Below the pieces are notes generated by a model. It had not been told where the DNA came from and ran no database searches. It saw only the letters and a program-made list of their open reading frames with translations. Shown piece after piece: positions 6,723-15,742 of a stretch of 37,601 nt of DNA. The first letter of the stretch is position 1; each line of letters begins with the position of its first letter. Source of the stretch: Candidatus Omnitrophota bacterium (GTDB lineage Bacteria; Omnitrophota; Omnitrophia; Omnitrophales; Aquincolibacteriaceae). The stretch lies in contig CAIJDY010000137.1 in NCBI GenBank assembly GCA_903819565.1, positions 1 to 37,601 of the forward strand, given 5' to 3'. Position numbers and translations under genes: made by a program.

Positions 6723-8363
6723 TCAATCCGCGTGACGGATCCCCTGGACGCCGGCGGCATTCAGGCGGACCGTCACCGGAGGATTTTCTTTTTGCGAGGA
6801 GGAACGCAGGGCCCGGATCGAAAGTTGTATCACGGAATTCTCCGACAGCCACTTGGGCTGGAGCTTTACCTCGGACCCGGCTGTTTCCAGATCTGCGATC
6901 TTTTTGTTCCCCGCGCTCACTTCCACGCGGTAAACGGTCCCTTCCCGGGGAACAAATCCGTAAACGACCGCCAGATCCTTGAAAGACAGGACCCCTCCCA
7001 AAAAAGCGAATTGGTCCAGCGGACTGACCCTGGAAAACCAGTACTTCGCGATCATGTCCCGGCGTTCGCTCAAGGTCTTCACGATATAGTCTTCATCGTC
7101 GGGGCGGCTGTATTTCCCGGCCTTGACCATAGCACGGATATCCTCGTCCGAAAAACTCATCATGATCTTGGCGGCCCAAAAACCGTCCGCCCGCGTGATC
7201 ACCCGGAAAGCTTCGTAAGGGAGCAGATCTTTGAACTTCGCGGGATCAAAAAGGTCGTTACTGAAATAGCCGACCGCGGGCGAATATATTTTTTCTCCCG
7301 CGAGGCGCCATTTTTTCTGCCAGGGCTTCTCCCAAAAACCGAGGCCCAGGATCGCCTTGATGCTCTCTCCGTAATCCACCATATGTTCATACCCGAACAT
7401 CGGCTCTTTCGGCCCGTCCGTCGCCGCTCCGAGGGAATTCGTGAAGTCCGTCAGGTAATGTTTGAGAACGGTCCGGCCGTTCTCGGTCACCGCCATATCC
7501 AGCGTATTGCTTTCGAGCATTTCGTGATGGTTCAGCCACGCCGCAAAAACTCCCAGCGCACGGATCTCCCGAAGATCGCGATGGTTCACGATGTCCTGGG
7601 GATTGTTTTTCCCGCGGCCTAAAAAGCTGAATTTTCCCGCCTCCGTCCCTGCCGGGACCTTGGTGGCGGACGCCCGGTAAACCCCGTTCGGCAGCGGCAC
7701 GAACAACAGGTACTCCTGCAGGATCTTTTGGGTCAATTTTTTAACGAAGCCCGTGTTGTCGATCGTAATGGCGTCCGGGGCGGCCATAAGTTGGTCCGCG
7801 GCGAACGACAGGATCGTCGCCTGCGGGACGTTGTATCCGAGCGCGTAGTAAAAGCGGTTACCGATCACTTCCGCCGCAGTATTGAGTTCCGACGCTCCCT
7901 GCGCGTCAAACCGGAGGATGTATTTGTCTTTCTTGACGTCTTCCACGAGGAACCCGTAATGCGCGCCCTGCTGCTCCGCTCCCTGCACACTCAGCGGCTT
8001 GCTGAGGTCCGGTCCGTCGGCAACAAAGGCGCCTTTTTCAAGATCGGCCGCGGAAAGTTTTTGCCGGGCGTGACGGTTCGTGAAAAAAGGAGAATCCGGA
8101 ACTTCATCAAAAATGTTGGTGCTGGCGGACGGGATGGTTTTGCCGGTGATCTTGCGGCCCCACCGCCCCAGATCGAGCTGGTTCATGGCTTCGCCGTAGG
8201 CCGACTGATCGAACGCGTCCTTATAAAGCGTGACCTCGCCTTCACCCATTCTTTCCGTTTCCCCCGCGAAAGATACCACGCCGGCGGCGGCTAGCCCGAT
8301 CACAAGACCGAGGACGGCTCGAAGCGTTAAACTGCTTATTTTTTTCATGGTTTCTCTCGTCAT
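6723..8363 (-). CDS. Secreted protein of unknown function with kinase-like motifs
   Basis: The 546-residue protein has a signal peptide (about residues 7-33). The true start may be the ATG five codons later (8348), giving MKKISSL.... I do not know a named family. The middle shows a pattern resembling small-molecule or spore-coat type kinase folds: YILRFDAQG followed by AAEVIGNRFYYALGYNVP, then NHHEMLESNTLDM (catalytic-loop-like) and YLTDFTNSLG (where DFG would stand). The catalytic Asp of the loop is not obvious and DFG is DFT, so activity is doubtful. It lies 12 bases after the outer-membrane barrel gene. From memory, similar proteins occur beside such barrels, so a joint envelope role is likely. 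The kinase-like reading is my inference. Confidence 0.75.
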   Translation of the reverse strand: MTRETMKKISSLTLRAVLGLVIGLAAAGVVSFAGETERMGEGEVTLYKDAFDQSAYGEAMNQLDLGRWGRKITGKTIPSASTNIFDEVPDSPFFTNRHARQKLSAADLEKGAFVADGPDLSKPLSVQGAEQQGAHYGFLVEDVKKDKYILRFDAQGASELNTAAEVIGNRFYYALGYNVPQATILSFAADQLMAAPDAITIDNTGFVKKLTQKILQEYLLFVPLPNGVYRASATKVPAGTEAGKFSFLGRGKNNPQDIVNHRDLREIRALGVFAAWLNHHEMLESNTLDMAVTENGRTVLKHYLTDFTNSLGAATDGPKEPMFGYEHMVDYGESIKAILGLGFWEKPWQKKWRLAGEKIYSPAVGYFSNDLFDPAKFKDLLPYEAFRVITRADGFWAAKIMMSFSDEDIRAMVKAGKYSRPDDEDYIVKTLSERRDMIAKYWFSRVSPLDQFAFLGGVLSFKDLAVVYGFVPREGTVYRVEVSAGNKKIADLETAGSEVKLQPKWLSENSVIQLSIRALRSSSQKENPPVTVRLNAAGVQGIRHAD

Positions 8364-8375
8364 CGCGTTGGTACC

Positions 8376-9785
8376 TTAAAAAGCCAGTTTATTCTCGAGA
8401 TAAAATTGCGTTCCCTCGTTCCCGTGAGCCACGTTAAAGCTGAGCAGAACGAGTTGCGAGTGGCTTAAGTGCAACCCTGCCCCGTAGGACTCCCGGAAAC
8501 CGTTGAGACGAAATGTGGCAAAATCCTTGGAAACCTGTCCTTCATCCAGAAAAACGACCGTTTTCAGTTTAAATTCTTTGTACTGCCATACCGTGTAGCG
8601 GTATTCAAGGTTCAGGAGGAGCGCACTCTCGCCAAAAAAACGGTTGTAAACGAAGGCCCGCGACGTCTGGCTCTGACGCGGGAACATCCCGGAACCGCCC
8701 AGCTTCGTCATTTCATAGAAGGGAACGTTCCCGCCGTTCACCCGTTGATTAAACTCCCCGAAAAGACGCGCCGCAAGGATTCTCCGGGGAGAAGCCAGCT
8801 GAAAATATTTCGCCGCGTCAAGCTGGTACGTGAAGTACCGGGCCGGAGAACTTTCGACGCCCTCCGTGTACTTAAAAAGAAGTTTCTGATAGCTGCCTTT
8901 GGTCGCGTCTTCCTTGCTGTCCCGGGTGTCGCGGTCCAAACGGATGGAAAAGTCCAGGAAATCATCGCCGTGGAGGCCCGGAATATTCTCGCCGGCGAAG
9001 ATCTGGGTGATATCTCCCTTCCCTTCATGGGCGCGGTTCTTGATGTTCACATGGCTATAATCCACTTGGGAAGTCAGGTCCAGCGAAGATGAGAATTCAT
9101 AACCGGCTTTCGCACCCACTGTCGTTTTTTCCTCGATAAACGAAGTGCTGTCGCCGCGGCTGGAGTCCGTGCCGAGGCCGTAGAACGTTTCATTCCGACG
9201 GTTCTCATACTCAATAATGCTGGAGGTGTGGAACCCCGTTTCGCCGATCCTCTGGGCCCCGAGTTCGCCGCCGGCCTGGAAATAATTAGTCGGCCCGTGG
9301 TTGATCCAGCCCTTCGCGATGAAATCGGGATAGTTTTCCTTCTGCCGTATGATCCTGACAAGGTCGAATTCGGCGCCGTAGGAAGGGATGCCCGAAAAGC
9401 CCAGAGAATCCAGCCGCGGCTTCACGCCGTAGTCCATGATCCGGTCATAGATCCAAACGGTCTTCTTATCAAGCCGGTAATTTTCCGTCATGACGAGCGA
9501 TTGGTCGATGGGCCATTTCGCAAGCTTAAAGGGCCACTCGATCGCGCGGGACAGGGCGTCCTTTAAAGGGGTTTTGGCCAAGGGCTTCTCGTAAAGGGGC
9601 GCGTAATAATCCGTTTTCTGGTCTTCCGCGCGGCCAGGCGCGGCAAGGGCCAAAAGACAGAGACAAAAAAACAATAAAAATTTTTTCGGTTTCAATTTTT
9701 TCTCGTAAAAAGTTCTAAGTTCGACGCTGAAGCGATCCAGCTCTTCGGGCGGCAGTATTTTGCACTCTTTCGGCAAGATTTTCAA
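8376..9785 (-). CDS. Outer-membrane beta-barrel protein, Omp85/surface-antigen (D15) type
   Basis: The protein has a signal peptide ending at APGRA|EDQ, then alternating hydrophobic/polar strands with many aromatics, ending in a terminal Phe (ENKLAF), the usual barrel-assembly signature. The final part (about 300-469) resembles the BamA/TamA C-terminal barrel: RLDRDTRDS, GGSGMFPRQSQTSRAF, LNLEYRY, FLDEGQVS and YGAGLHL. No POTRA repeats are seen, so it is shorter than true BamA. The track start at 10115 is wrong because its first part lies over yraN. I place the start at the TTG at 9785: it overlaps the yraN stop as TTGA and has AAAGAGGA 6 bases upstream. A second TTG at 9695 would give a shorter signal peptide. 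The partner is the secreted protein encoded next. Confidence 0.8.
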   Translation of the reverse strand: MKILPKECKILPPEELDRFSVELRTFYEKKLKPKKFLLFFCLCLLALAAPGRAEDQKTDYYAPLYEKPLAKTPLKDALSRAIEWPFKLAKWPIDQSLVMTENYRLDKKTVWIYDRIMDYGVKPRLDSLGFSGIPSYGAEFDLVRIIRQKENYPDFIAKGWINHGPTNYFQAGGELGAQRIGETGFHTSSIIEYENRRNETFYGLGTDSSRGDSTSFIEEKTTVGAKAGYEFSSSLDLTSQVDYSHVNIKNRAHEGKGDITQIFAGENIPGLHGDDFLDFSIRLDRDTRDSKEDATKGSYQKLLFKYTEGVESSPARYFTYQLDAAKYFQLASPRRILAARLFGEFNQRVNGGNVPFYEMTKLGGSGMFPRQSQTSRAFVYNRFFGESALLLNLEYRYTVWQYKEFKLKTVVFLDEGQVSKDFATFRLNGFRESYGAGLHLSHSQLVLLSFNVAHGNEGTQFYLENKLAF

Positions 9786-10180
9786 CAGGCATCCTCTTTT
9801 TCTCCGAAGGCATCCGCGAGAAGCCGGACATCGGGCGCCTGTCCTTCCCTCCAGACCACCGCGACCACATCGAACGAGACCGGAACGTCCGGCATCTTTT
9901 TTTCCTTCAGGTACCATGAGGCCAGTTTGAGGAGTTTTTCCCGCTTCCGCGCGTCCACCGCCTCCTGGGGCGTTCCGAACTGCGCGCCGGTGCGGGTCTT
10001 GATCTCGATGAAAGCGAGCCTTCCCTTTCTTTTCGCAACCGCGTCGATCTCCCCCAGCGCGCATTTGTAATTTTTTTCGAGGATCGTGTACCCGTTCTTC
10101 TTCAGGAATTCGCACGCCACGATCTCCCCACGGTCACCCAGGGAAAGACGGAAAGGTTTGGGGTTAGGAGTAAGTCTCAC
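9782..10180 (-). CDS. yraN: YraN-type (UPF0102) endonuclease-like protein
   Basis: The 132-residue protein from the GTG at 10180 matches the YraN/UPF0102 family in length and motifs: [17 protein letters not shown], then GEIDAVAK and FIEIKTR, the acidic/Lys positions of a PD-(D/E)xK nuclease fold. Family members are linked to recombination or DNA processing, but the reaction is poorly defined. The start overlaps the rnhB stop as GTGA, and an rnhB-yraN pair is a common arrangement. The track start at 10255 lies inside rnhB and is less likely. Confidence 0.9.
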   Translation of the reverse strand: MRLTPNPKPFRLSLGDRGEIVACEFLKKNGYTILEKNYKCALGEIDAVAKRKGRLAFIEIKTRTGAQFGTPQEAVDARKREKLLKLASWYLKEKKMPDVPVSFDVVAVVWREGQAPDVRLLADAFGEKEDAC

Positions 10181-10833
10181 GCGCTTATTCCCAGGGCGGC
10201 CTCGCGGACGGGCGCAAAACTCTGGCGATGCACCGGCGACGGTCCGGCCTCGCAAAGGGCCTTGAGATGCGCGGCGGTTCCGTACCCTTTGTGGTCGGCG
10301 AACGCGTACGCGGGATAGAGCTCATGAAGCTTGCGCATCCAGTGGTCCCGGAAGACCTTCGCCACGATGGATGCCGCGGCAATGCTAAGAGATTTCTGAT
10401 CGCCCTGAATAACGCTCTTTTGTTCAAGGGGAAGGTCCAGACGCATGTTCCCGTCGGTCAGGAGCAGCACCGGGGTATGGGGAAGGTTCAGCACAGCTTT
10501 TTTCATCGCGAGCCGCGTCGCCTCGTAGATATTGATCTCGTCGATCTGCTTCTCGTCCACAACGCCAATCCCGACCAGGCAGGAACGCGCGATCACGCCG
10601 TAGAGTTTTTCTCTCCGGGAAGCGCTGAGCTTCTTGGAATCATTAACACCCAAAAGAGCCTCCGGCTGGAAAACGATCGCGGCGGCGGCGACGACCGGGC
10701 CGGCCAAAGGACCGCGGCCGGCTTCATCCACGCCAGCCATCCAGCCCTTCAAATCTCCGGCTTGGGTCCGGTCAAACGCATGAAGGTCCTGAAGGAGCTG
10801 CACCTTTCGGGTTTCTCGAACGGAAACATCCAC
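10177..10833 (-). CDS. rnhB: Ribonuclease HII
   Basis: This enzyme cuts RNA in RNA/DNA hybrids and removes single ribonucleotides from DNA. The 218-residue length is normal. Motifs are clear: [18 protein letters not shown] near residue 35 (first catalytic Asp-Glu), NDSKKLS, TDGN (third acidic residue), and [17 protein letters not shown] with the last Asp. It lies 21 bases after rplS and overlaps yraN by 4 bases, in the common order rplS-rnhB-yraN. Confidence 0.97.
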   Translation of the reverse strand: MDVSVRETRKVQLLQDLHAFDRTQAGDLKGWMAGVDEAGRGPLAGPVVAAAAIVFQPEALLGVNDSKKLSASRREKLYGVIARSCLVGIGVVDEKQIDEINIYEATRLAMKKAVLNLPHTPVLLLTDGNMRLDLPLEQKSVIQGDQKSLSIAAASIVAKVFRDHWMRKLHELYPAYAFADHKGYGTAAHLKALCEAGPSPVHRQSFAPVREAALGISA

Positions 10834-10854
10834 GGGCCCACTCCGGAACGCTGT

Positions 10855-11163
10855 TTAACGGTGCTTCAGATAATAGAGCTTCGCCCGACGCGATCTGCCT
10901 TTGTGGCTGACGACAACCTTTTCCACGATCGGCGAGTAAACAGGGAAAGCCTTCTCGACCTTGTCCCCGTAGCTTTCCTTGAGGACCGTGAAGCTGGCGT
11001 TAATGCCGCGCCCTTTTTTGGCAATGCAGACCCCTTCAAAGAGCTGGGTACGCGTCTTGTCCCCTTCTTTCACGCGGACGTGCACTTTCAGGGTGTCCCC
11101 CACGCGGAACTCCGTGATCTTCTTGGTTCCGATTTCTTTTTCGACAATATCCATTTTATTCAT
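10855..11163 (-). CDS. rplS: 50S ribosomal protein L19
   Basis: The 102-residue protein from the ATG at 11163 (MNKMDIVEKEI) matches L19 from end to end: FRVGDTLKVHVRVKEGDKTR, FEGVCIAKKGRGINASFTVLK, and the C-terminal RRAKLYYLK. A GGGAGAA ribosome site precedes this ATG. The longer track ORF reaches back into trmD in another frame and is not real. It belongs to the rpsP-trmD-rplS ribosomal operon. Confidence 0.97.
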   Translation of the reverse strand: MNKMDIVEKEIGTKKITEFRVGDTLKVHVRVKEGDKTRTQLFEGVCIAKKGRGINASFTVLKESYGDKVEKAFPVYSPIVEKVVVSHKGRSRRAKLYYLKHR

Positions 11164-11183
11164 GTTGTTCTCCCGTTTACGTT

Positions 11184-11936
11184 TTAACCAATCCGCGACT
11201 TCCTCGATAATTTCAACAGGTCCGGCCGTTTCTGACGCGTCACCTGCTCGGCGGCCGCTTCGCGCCAAGCCTTCACTTTTTTATGATCCCCCGAGACCAG
11301 GATCTCCGGGACCGTCCAGCCCCGGAACTCCCGGGGCCTGGTGTATTGCGGGTATTCCAAAATTCCGGATTCAAAACTTTCGTGTTCGACCGAAGCGGCG
11401 TTCCCCAGCACGCCGGGGAGAAGCCTCGCAACAGCTTCGATTAGACACAGGGCCGGCGCTTCGCCGCCCATCGTGATAAAATCCCCCACCGAGATCTCCT
11501 GGTCGACCAGACGGTCTTTCACCCGCTGGTCCACGCCTTCATAATGCCCGGCGATCAGCACCAAATGCTGCTTCTTGGCGAGATGCCGCGCCAGCTTCTG
11601 GCTCATGGGTTCGCCCTGGGGATCTAGGAGCACCACCCAGGCTCCCTTGCCGATCGCTTCCACGCATTCAAAGATCGGTTCGGGCTTCATCACCATTCCC
11701 GCCCCGCCGCCGAACGGTTTATCGTCCGCCGTTTTATGACGGTCGTGCGTCCAGTCGCGCAGGTCATGGACCCGGATCTTCACGAGTCCTTTATCCTGGG
11801 CCTTTTTCAACAACGATTCGTTGAGCGGACTTTTAAAAAAATCCCTAAAGAGCGTTACGACATCGATCGTGGGCCCCGTTAAAGGCACAGACCTCTCTTC
11901 CTTGGGCGCTCGGGGACATCTTGAAGCCTTTTTCAT
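11184..11936 (-). CDS. trmD: tRNA (guanine-N1)-methyltransferase TrmD
   Basis: The enzyme methylates G37 of tRNAs, preventing frameshifts. It is a SPOUT enzyme that works as a dimer. The trefoil-knot region is plain: KPFGGGAGMVMKPEP, LIAGHYEGVDQRV and VGDFITMGGEAPAL; then GNAASVEHESFESGILEYPQYTRP. At 250 residues it is normal apart from about 20 extra N-terminal residues before TIDVVTLF. The ATG at 11936 has AAAGGTGAG upstream; a GTG a little further in is an alternative. The usual upstream neighbour rimM is missing; rpsP is 79 bases away. Confidence 0.97.
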   Translation of the reverse strand: MKKASRCPRAPKEERSVPLTGPTIDVVTLFRDFFKSPLNESLLKKAQDKGLVKIRVHDLRDWTHDRHKTADDKPFGGGAGMVMKPEPIFECVEAIGKGAWVVLLDPQGEPMSQKLARHLAKKQHLVLIAGHYEGVDQRVKDRLVDQEISVGDFITMGGEAPALCLIEAVARLLPGVLGNAASVEHESFESGILEYPQYTRPREFRGWTVPEILVSGDHKKVKAWREAAAEQVTRQKRPDLLKLSRKSRIG

Positions 11937-12015
11937 CCGTTCTCACCTTTATTACGCGGCGCGGGCACAGCGCTGACGCCTGCCCAGGCCCGACGGGATG
12001 AGCTGCCTCTTTTGA

Positions 12016-12273
12016 TCAAGCGCTCTTTTTATTTTTTCTTTTTTGGCGACGCAAGAGGCTCTTCAAGGCCACGCTCATCTGCGCCCCCTGCTTCACCCAA
12101 TAATCGAGACGGTCCTGCTTGACGACGAAAATATCTTCTTTGGGAAGAGCGTCATAATAGCCGACTTCCTCGATAAAACGCCCGTCACGCGGCATTTTCG
12201 CGTCGCTGACCACGATGCGCCACTGCGGACGGTTCTTGCTTCCAAACCGCTTCATTCGGATTCTGACTGCCAC
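12016..12273 (-). CDS. rpsP: 30S ribosomal protein S16
   Basis: The 85-residue protein (MAVRIRMKRFGSKNRPQWRIVVSD...) is typical S16, with DGRFIEEVGYYD and the basic tail. It starts at a GTG with AAGGAGG 4 bases upstream. It is the first gene of the rpsP-trmD-rplS group; the 230 bases before it should hold the promoter, although I could not settle on one. Confidence 0.97.
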   Translation of the reverse strand: MAVRIRMKRFGSKNRPQWRIVVSDAKMPRDGRFIEEVGYYDALPKEDIFVVKQDRLDYWVKQGAQMSVALKSLLRRQKRKNKKSA

Positions 12274-12468
12274 ATTGCCTCCTTAAATGAGCGCATAACT
12301 TACGGAGGGCGATCCCGACATAAGCTCTTTGCGCGAATTGACCCCGCACCCGGCGGTCACCCCAAAACATCGGCCGCCCGAATGTGCGTTGTTTTTGTTC
12401 TTATTTCCCCGCATCCCTAAAAAATCCTTCCCGTGTGCGGGGTAAACTCAGATCCACGACTTCCGTCC

Positions 12469-12483
12469 CCTGCCTACCGCAGG
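12469..12483. other. Hairpin in the murA-rpsP gap
   Basis: CCTGC and GCAGG form a perfect 5-bp stem around 5 bases, within a larger imperfect stem, about 25 bases past the murA stop. No T-run follows on the minus strand, so it is at best a weak or Rho-dependent terminator. The remainder of the gap to rpsP shows nothing clear. Confidence 0.3.
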
Positions 12484-12505
12484 CGAGCGTAAGTGGTTTC
12501 TTCGT

Positions 12506-13771
12506 TTATTCTTTCTCCCTGCGGATCGAAGCCCCAAGGGACGTGAGTTTTTGTTCGAGGTGCTCATAACCCCGGTCCAGATGATAGACGCGCTGAACTT
12601 CCGTGGCCCCTTCGGCCACAAGCCCCGCGAGCACCAACGCCGCGCTGGCCCTGAGATCGGACGCCATGACCGGCGCTCCGCTCAACTTTTTCACTCCGTG
12701 CACGATCGCGCTCGGCCCTTCCAGATAGACTTTCGCGCCCATACGTCCGAGTTCCGGCACGTGCATAAAACGGTTCGGGTAGATCTTTTCCGTGATCACA
12801 CTGATGCCCGGCGTGACCGCCATCAATGCCATGGCCTGCGCCTGCAGGTCCGTCGGAAAAGCCGGGTACGGAAGCGTCGTGATGTCCATCGGCTTCAGCC
12901 GTCCCGTTTTTCTCACGCGCACGGCGTTCTTGAATTTGTCGACCCTCACGCCCGCCTGCCGCAATTTATCGATGACCGCGTTCAGATGCGTCGGCTCCAT
13001 CTTGCGGATCAGGAGGTCCCCGCCGGTGATCGCCGCAGCGAACATGAATGTCCCCGCCTCGATACGGTCCGGAATCACGCGATAATCGGTCCCGTGGAGT
13101 TTGCGCACGCCTTCGATCTCAAGACGCGGCGAACCTTCTCCCAGGATCTTCGCTCCCATTTTTTTAAGGAAGAGCGCCAGGTCCACGACCTCCGGCTCAC
13201 AGGCCGCGTTCTCGATCACGGTTTTGCCCGCAGCAAGCACCGCCGCCATCATGACATTGCCTGTCGCCAAAACAGATGACCCGTAAGCGCCGCCTAAATA
13301 GATCTCGGCGCCACGCAGTTTTTTGTTGGCCGTGGCCCGCACGTACCCGTGCTGGATGTCGATGGTCGCATTCAGCGCCTCCAAACCCTTCAAATGAAGA
13401 TCGATCGGCCGCGGCCCGATGGCGCACCCGCCGGGGAGCGAAACCTCCACTTCTCCCAACCGTGCCAAAAGCGGCCCCATCACGCAAACTGACGCGCGCA
13501 TGGTCTTGACCAGCTTGTAAGGCGCGAGCGGTTTCAGGTTCTTGCCCGGCTTGACCTTGAGGCAGCCGTTCTCCAGGATCGCTTTTGCACCCAGCGACCG
13601 CAGCAGCTTCACCATGGTGTGCACGTCCCAAAGCGATGGAACATTTTCAATGACCGATTCTTCTTCCGTCAAAAGCGCTGCCGCCATGATCGGCAAAACG
13701 GCGTTCTTCGAACCCGAAACGTCGATTTCGCCCTTAAGGCGCATCCCGCCCTGGATGATGATCTTGTCCAT
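12506..13771 (-). CDS. murA: UDP-N-acetylglucosamine 1-carboxyvinyltransferase MurA
   Basis: This cytoplasmic enzyme carries out the first committed step of peptidoglycan synthesis, moving enolpyruvyl from PEP to UDP-GlcNAc. The 421-residue protein has K22-N23 in SGSKNAVLP, and C116 in PGGCAIGPRPIDLH, the Cys that fosfomycin attacks in sensitive enzymes, so it is expected to be the sensitive form. The catalytic Asp lies in AFPTDLQAQ. The start lies 4 bases after the prmC stop, so it ends the coaE-rho-rpmE-prfA-prmC-murA run. The prmC-murA neighbourhood is seen in several phyla. Confidence 0.97.
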   Translation of the reverse strand: MDKIIIQGGMRLKGEIDVSGSKNAVLPIMAAALLTEEESVIENVPSLWDVHTMVKLLRSLGAKAILENGCLKVKPGKNLKPLAPYKLVKTMRASVCVMGPLLARLGEVEVSLPGGCAIGPRPIDLHLKGLEALNATIDIQHGYVRATANKKLRGAEIYLGGAYGSSVLATGNVMMAAVLAAGKTVIENAACEPEVVDLALFLKKMGAKILGEGSPRLEIEGVRKLHGTDYRVIPDRIEAGTFMFAAAITGGDLLIRKMEPTHLNAVIDKLRQAGVRVDKFKNAVRVRKTGRLKPMDITTLPYPAFPTDLQAQAMALMAVTPGISVITEKIYPNRFMHVPELGRMGAKVYLEGPSAIVHGVKKLSGAPVMASDLRASAALVLAGLVAEGATEVQRVYHLDRGYEHLEQKLTSLGASIRREKE

Positions 13772-13775
13772 AGAA

Positions 13776-14669
13776 TTAGATTAAAATTTCGCCCCTCTTG
13801 GCGGTCACGACCCGTTCTATTCCGGAATAATCCCCAAAGCGCTGGATATTATCATAACCCGCGTCTTGAAGCCACTTTGAAACGGTCCCGGATTGCCCCT
13901 GCCCCACTTCCAAAGCGAGCGTTCCGCCGTGTAAAAGGCGCTCTTTCGCTCCGGCAATAATACGCCTGTAAAAATCCAAGCCGTCTTCCCCGCCATCCAA
14001 GGCTTTCCGCGGCTCCGCTCTAAGCTCCTCCTGAACGGTCCTCCAGTCCGCCGCCGCAAGGTACGGCGGATTTGAAACGATCACGTCCCATTTTTTCGCC
14101 TCTTCGCAGGGAAAATTGAAAATATCGCCCAGAACGAGAGTCGCGCGATCCATCAATCCGTATTTTTCAACATTCACCCGGGCTACTTCGAGTGCCGCAG
14201 AGGAAACGTCAAGAAGGGTGCCTCTGGCGTTCGGACATGTCCGGAGAAGTGCGACAGCGATGGCCCCCGAGCCCGTCCCGATATCTAAAAATGAAAAATT
14301 TTCTCCCGTCTTTGCGCCGAGCGCCTTAAGGGCCTGCTCAACCAGGATCTCCGTCTCGGGACGCGGGATAAGGCAATGTTCGTTCACGAACAGCGTCTCC
14401 TGCCAGAAATGAGCCTCCTGCAAAAGATAAGCGAGCGGGATGCGGCGTTCCCTTCTTTCCAAGATGTCAAAGAACCGATCCCGAATCTCTGGAGCGGTCA
14501 GTTCCGGCGCGTTGAGATGAAGGTCGAGACGCCTACATCCCGAGAGCTTCATAAAAATGCGTTCGCATTCTTCGCGGCCTTCCTCGATCCCCGCGCGAAG
14601 CAGCCGCTCGCGCCCGTATTCGAGCCATTCCAAAACTGTTTCTCCCGCGACTTCCTGAACGGGGTTCAT
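13776..14669 (-). CDS. prmC: Release factor glutamine methyltransferase PrmC (HemK)
   Basis: The enzyme N5-methylates the Gln of the GGQ motif in peptide release factors, using S-adenosylmethionine. The 297-residue protein has a helical N-terminal domain and a Rossmann domain with LDIGTGSGAIAVAL (SAM binding) and the substrate-binding NPPY motif (VSNPPYLA). PLAYLLQEAHFW and LIPRPETEILVE are family marks. The start overlaps the prfA stop by 4 bases (ATGA), so the enzyme is coupled to its own substrate. Confidence 0.97.
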   Translation of the reverse strand: MNPVQEVAGETVLEWLEYGRERLLRAGIEEGREECERIFMKLSGCRRLDLHLNAPELTAPEIRDRFFDILERRERRIPLAYLLQEAHFWQETLFVNEHCLIPRPETEILVEQALKALGAKTGENFSFLDIGTGSGAIAVALLRTCPNARGTLLDVSSAALEVARVNVEKYGLMDRATLVLGDIFNFPCEEAKKWDVIVSNPPYLAAADWRTVQEELRAEPRKALDGGEDGLDFYRRIIAGAKERLLHGGTLALEVGQGQSGTVSKWLQDAGYDNIQRFGDYSGIERVVTAKRGEILI

Positions 14670-15742
14670 AACGCTGTCAGTCTCCGGACCTTTTCGTCTT
14701 CCGCCAGTGCCGCGACGACCGGGTCCAAGTTTCCGTCCAGGATCTGGCTCAGGCTGTGCAGCGTCAAACCGATGCGGTGATCGGTCAACCGGTTGTCCGG
14801 ATAATTATAGGTCCGGATCTTGCCCGACCGGTCTCCCGACCCGACCTGCTCCTTGCGATTCTTGGCGGTCGCGGCTTCCTGCTGCTCGCGTCGGAAATCA
14901 AAAATGCGCGCCCGCAAAATGCGCATCGCCTTTAATTTATTCTTAAGCTGTGACCGTTCATCCTGACAGGCCACCACAAATCCGGTCGGCATATGCGTGA
15001 TGCGCACCGCGGATTCCGTCTTGTTCACATGCTGCCCGCCCGCTCCGGAGGCGCGGTAAACGTCGATCCTCAAGTCGGACGGCACGATCTCGATGTCCTC
15101 TTCCGCGGCTTCGGGAAGGACCGCTACGGTCACCGCGGACGTGTGAATGCGCCCGCTCGCTTCCGTTCTCGGGACACGCTGCACGCGGTGAATGCCGCTT
15201 TCGTATTTGAACCAGTTGTAGGCGTATTGACCGCTGACGCCGAAAATGATCTCTTTGAAACCGCCGATCCCCGTGGGGCTCATGTCCATCACTTCCACCC
15301 GGAGGCCGTGCTTGGAGGCGTGCATGTTGTACATGCGGAAAAGGTCCGCGGCGAAAAGGGCCGCTTCCTCCCCTCCGGTACCCGCGCGGATCTCCACGAT
15401 CACGTCCCGCGAGGCGTTCGGCTCCATGTCCCGCAGGAAAAGGTCCTCGAGCTTGGCTTCTCTTTTGGCCTGTTCGCCTTCGAGCTCCTTGAGCTCGTCT
15501 TCGATCAGCCCCTTCATGGCCTCGTCATCCTGGCTTCCGGACAGGCTATGCCTCAAAGACTCGATCTCTTTCTCGGTCCTTTTGTACTGAAGAAAGCCTT
15601 CGACGATCGGGCGAAGCTGGGCCGTCTCCTTGCCTAGTTTTTGGAACACGTTCCTGTCCCGGACCGCCTGAGGGTCTGCGAGCAGGGTTTCCAGTTCCCG
15701 AAACCGCGCTTCGGTTTTTTCAAGCCGTTCGCGGATCCTCAT
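14666..15742 (-). CDS. prfA: Peptide chain release factor 1
   Basis: This factor ends translation at UAA and UAG. The 358-residue protein has GAGGQHVNK (GGQ at 235-237) for peptide release and PRT at 191-193 in the position of the RF1 PxT stop-recognition tripeptide, which separates it from RF2. The start overlaps the rpmE stop by 4 bases and prmC follows in overlap. Confidence 0.97.
   Translation of the reverse strand: MRIRERLEKTEARFRELETLLADPQAVRDRNVFQKLGKETAQLRPIVEGFLQYKRTEKEIESLRHSLSGSQDDEAMKGLIEDELKELEGEQAKREAKLEDLFLRDMEPNASRDVIVEIRAGTGGEEAALFAADLFRMYNMHASKHGLRVEVMDMSPTGIGGFKEIIFGVSGQYAYNWFKYESGIHRVQRVPRTEASGRIHTSAVTVAVLPEAAEEDIEIVPSDLRIDVYRASGAGGQHVNKTESAVRITHMPTGFVVACQDERSQLKNKLKAMRILRARIFDFRREQQEAATAKNRKEQVGSGDRSGKIRTYNYPDNRLTDHRIGLTLHSLSQILDGNLDPVVAALAEDEKVRRLTAL

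Noticed and set aside
8376-10115. 579-residue track ORF for the barrel protein
   Set aside because: Its first 110 residues lie antiphase over yraN, are Arg/Gly-rich and unlike a secreted protein; the real start is one of the TTG codons at 9785 or 9695.
11164-11268. N-terminal extension of rplS
   Set aside because: It runs over trmD in another frame; L19 homology starts with MNKMDIVEKEI.
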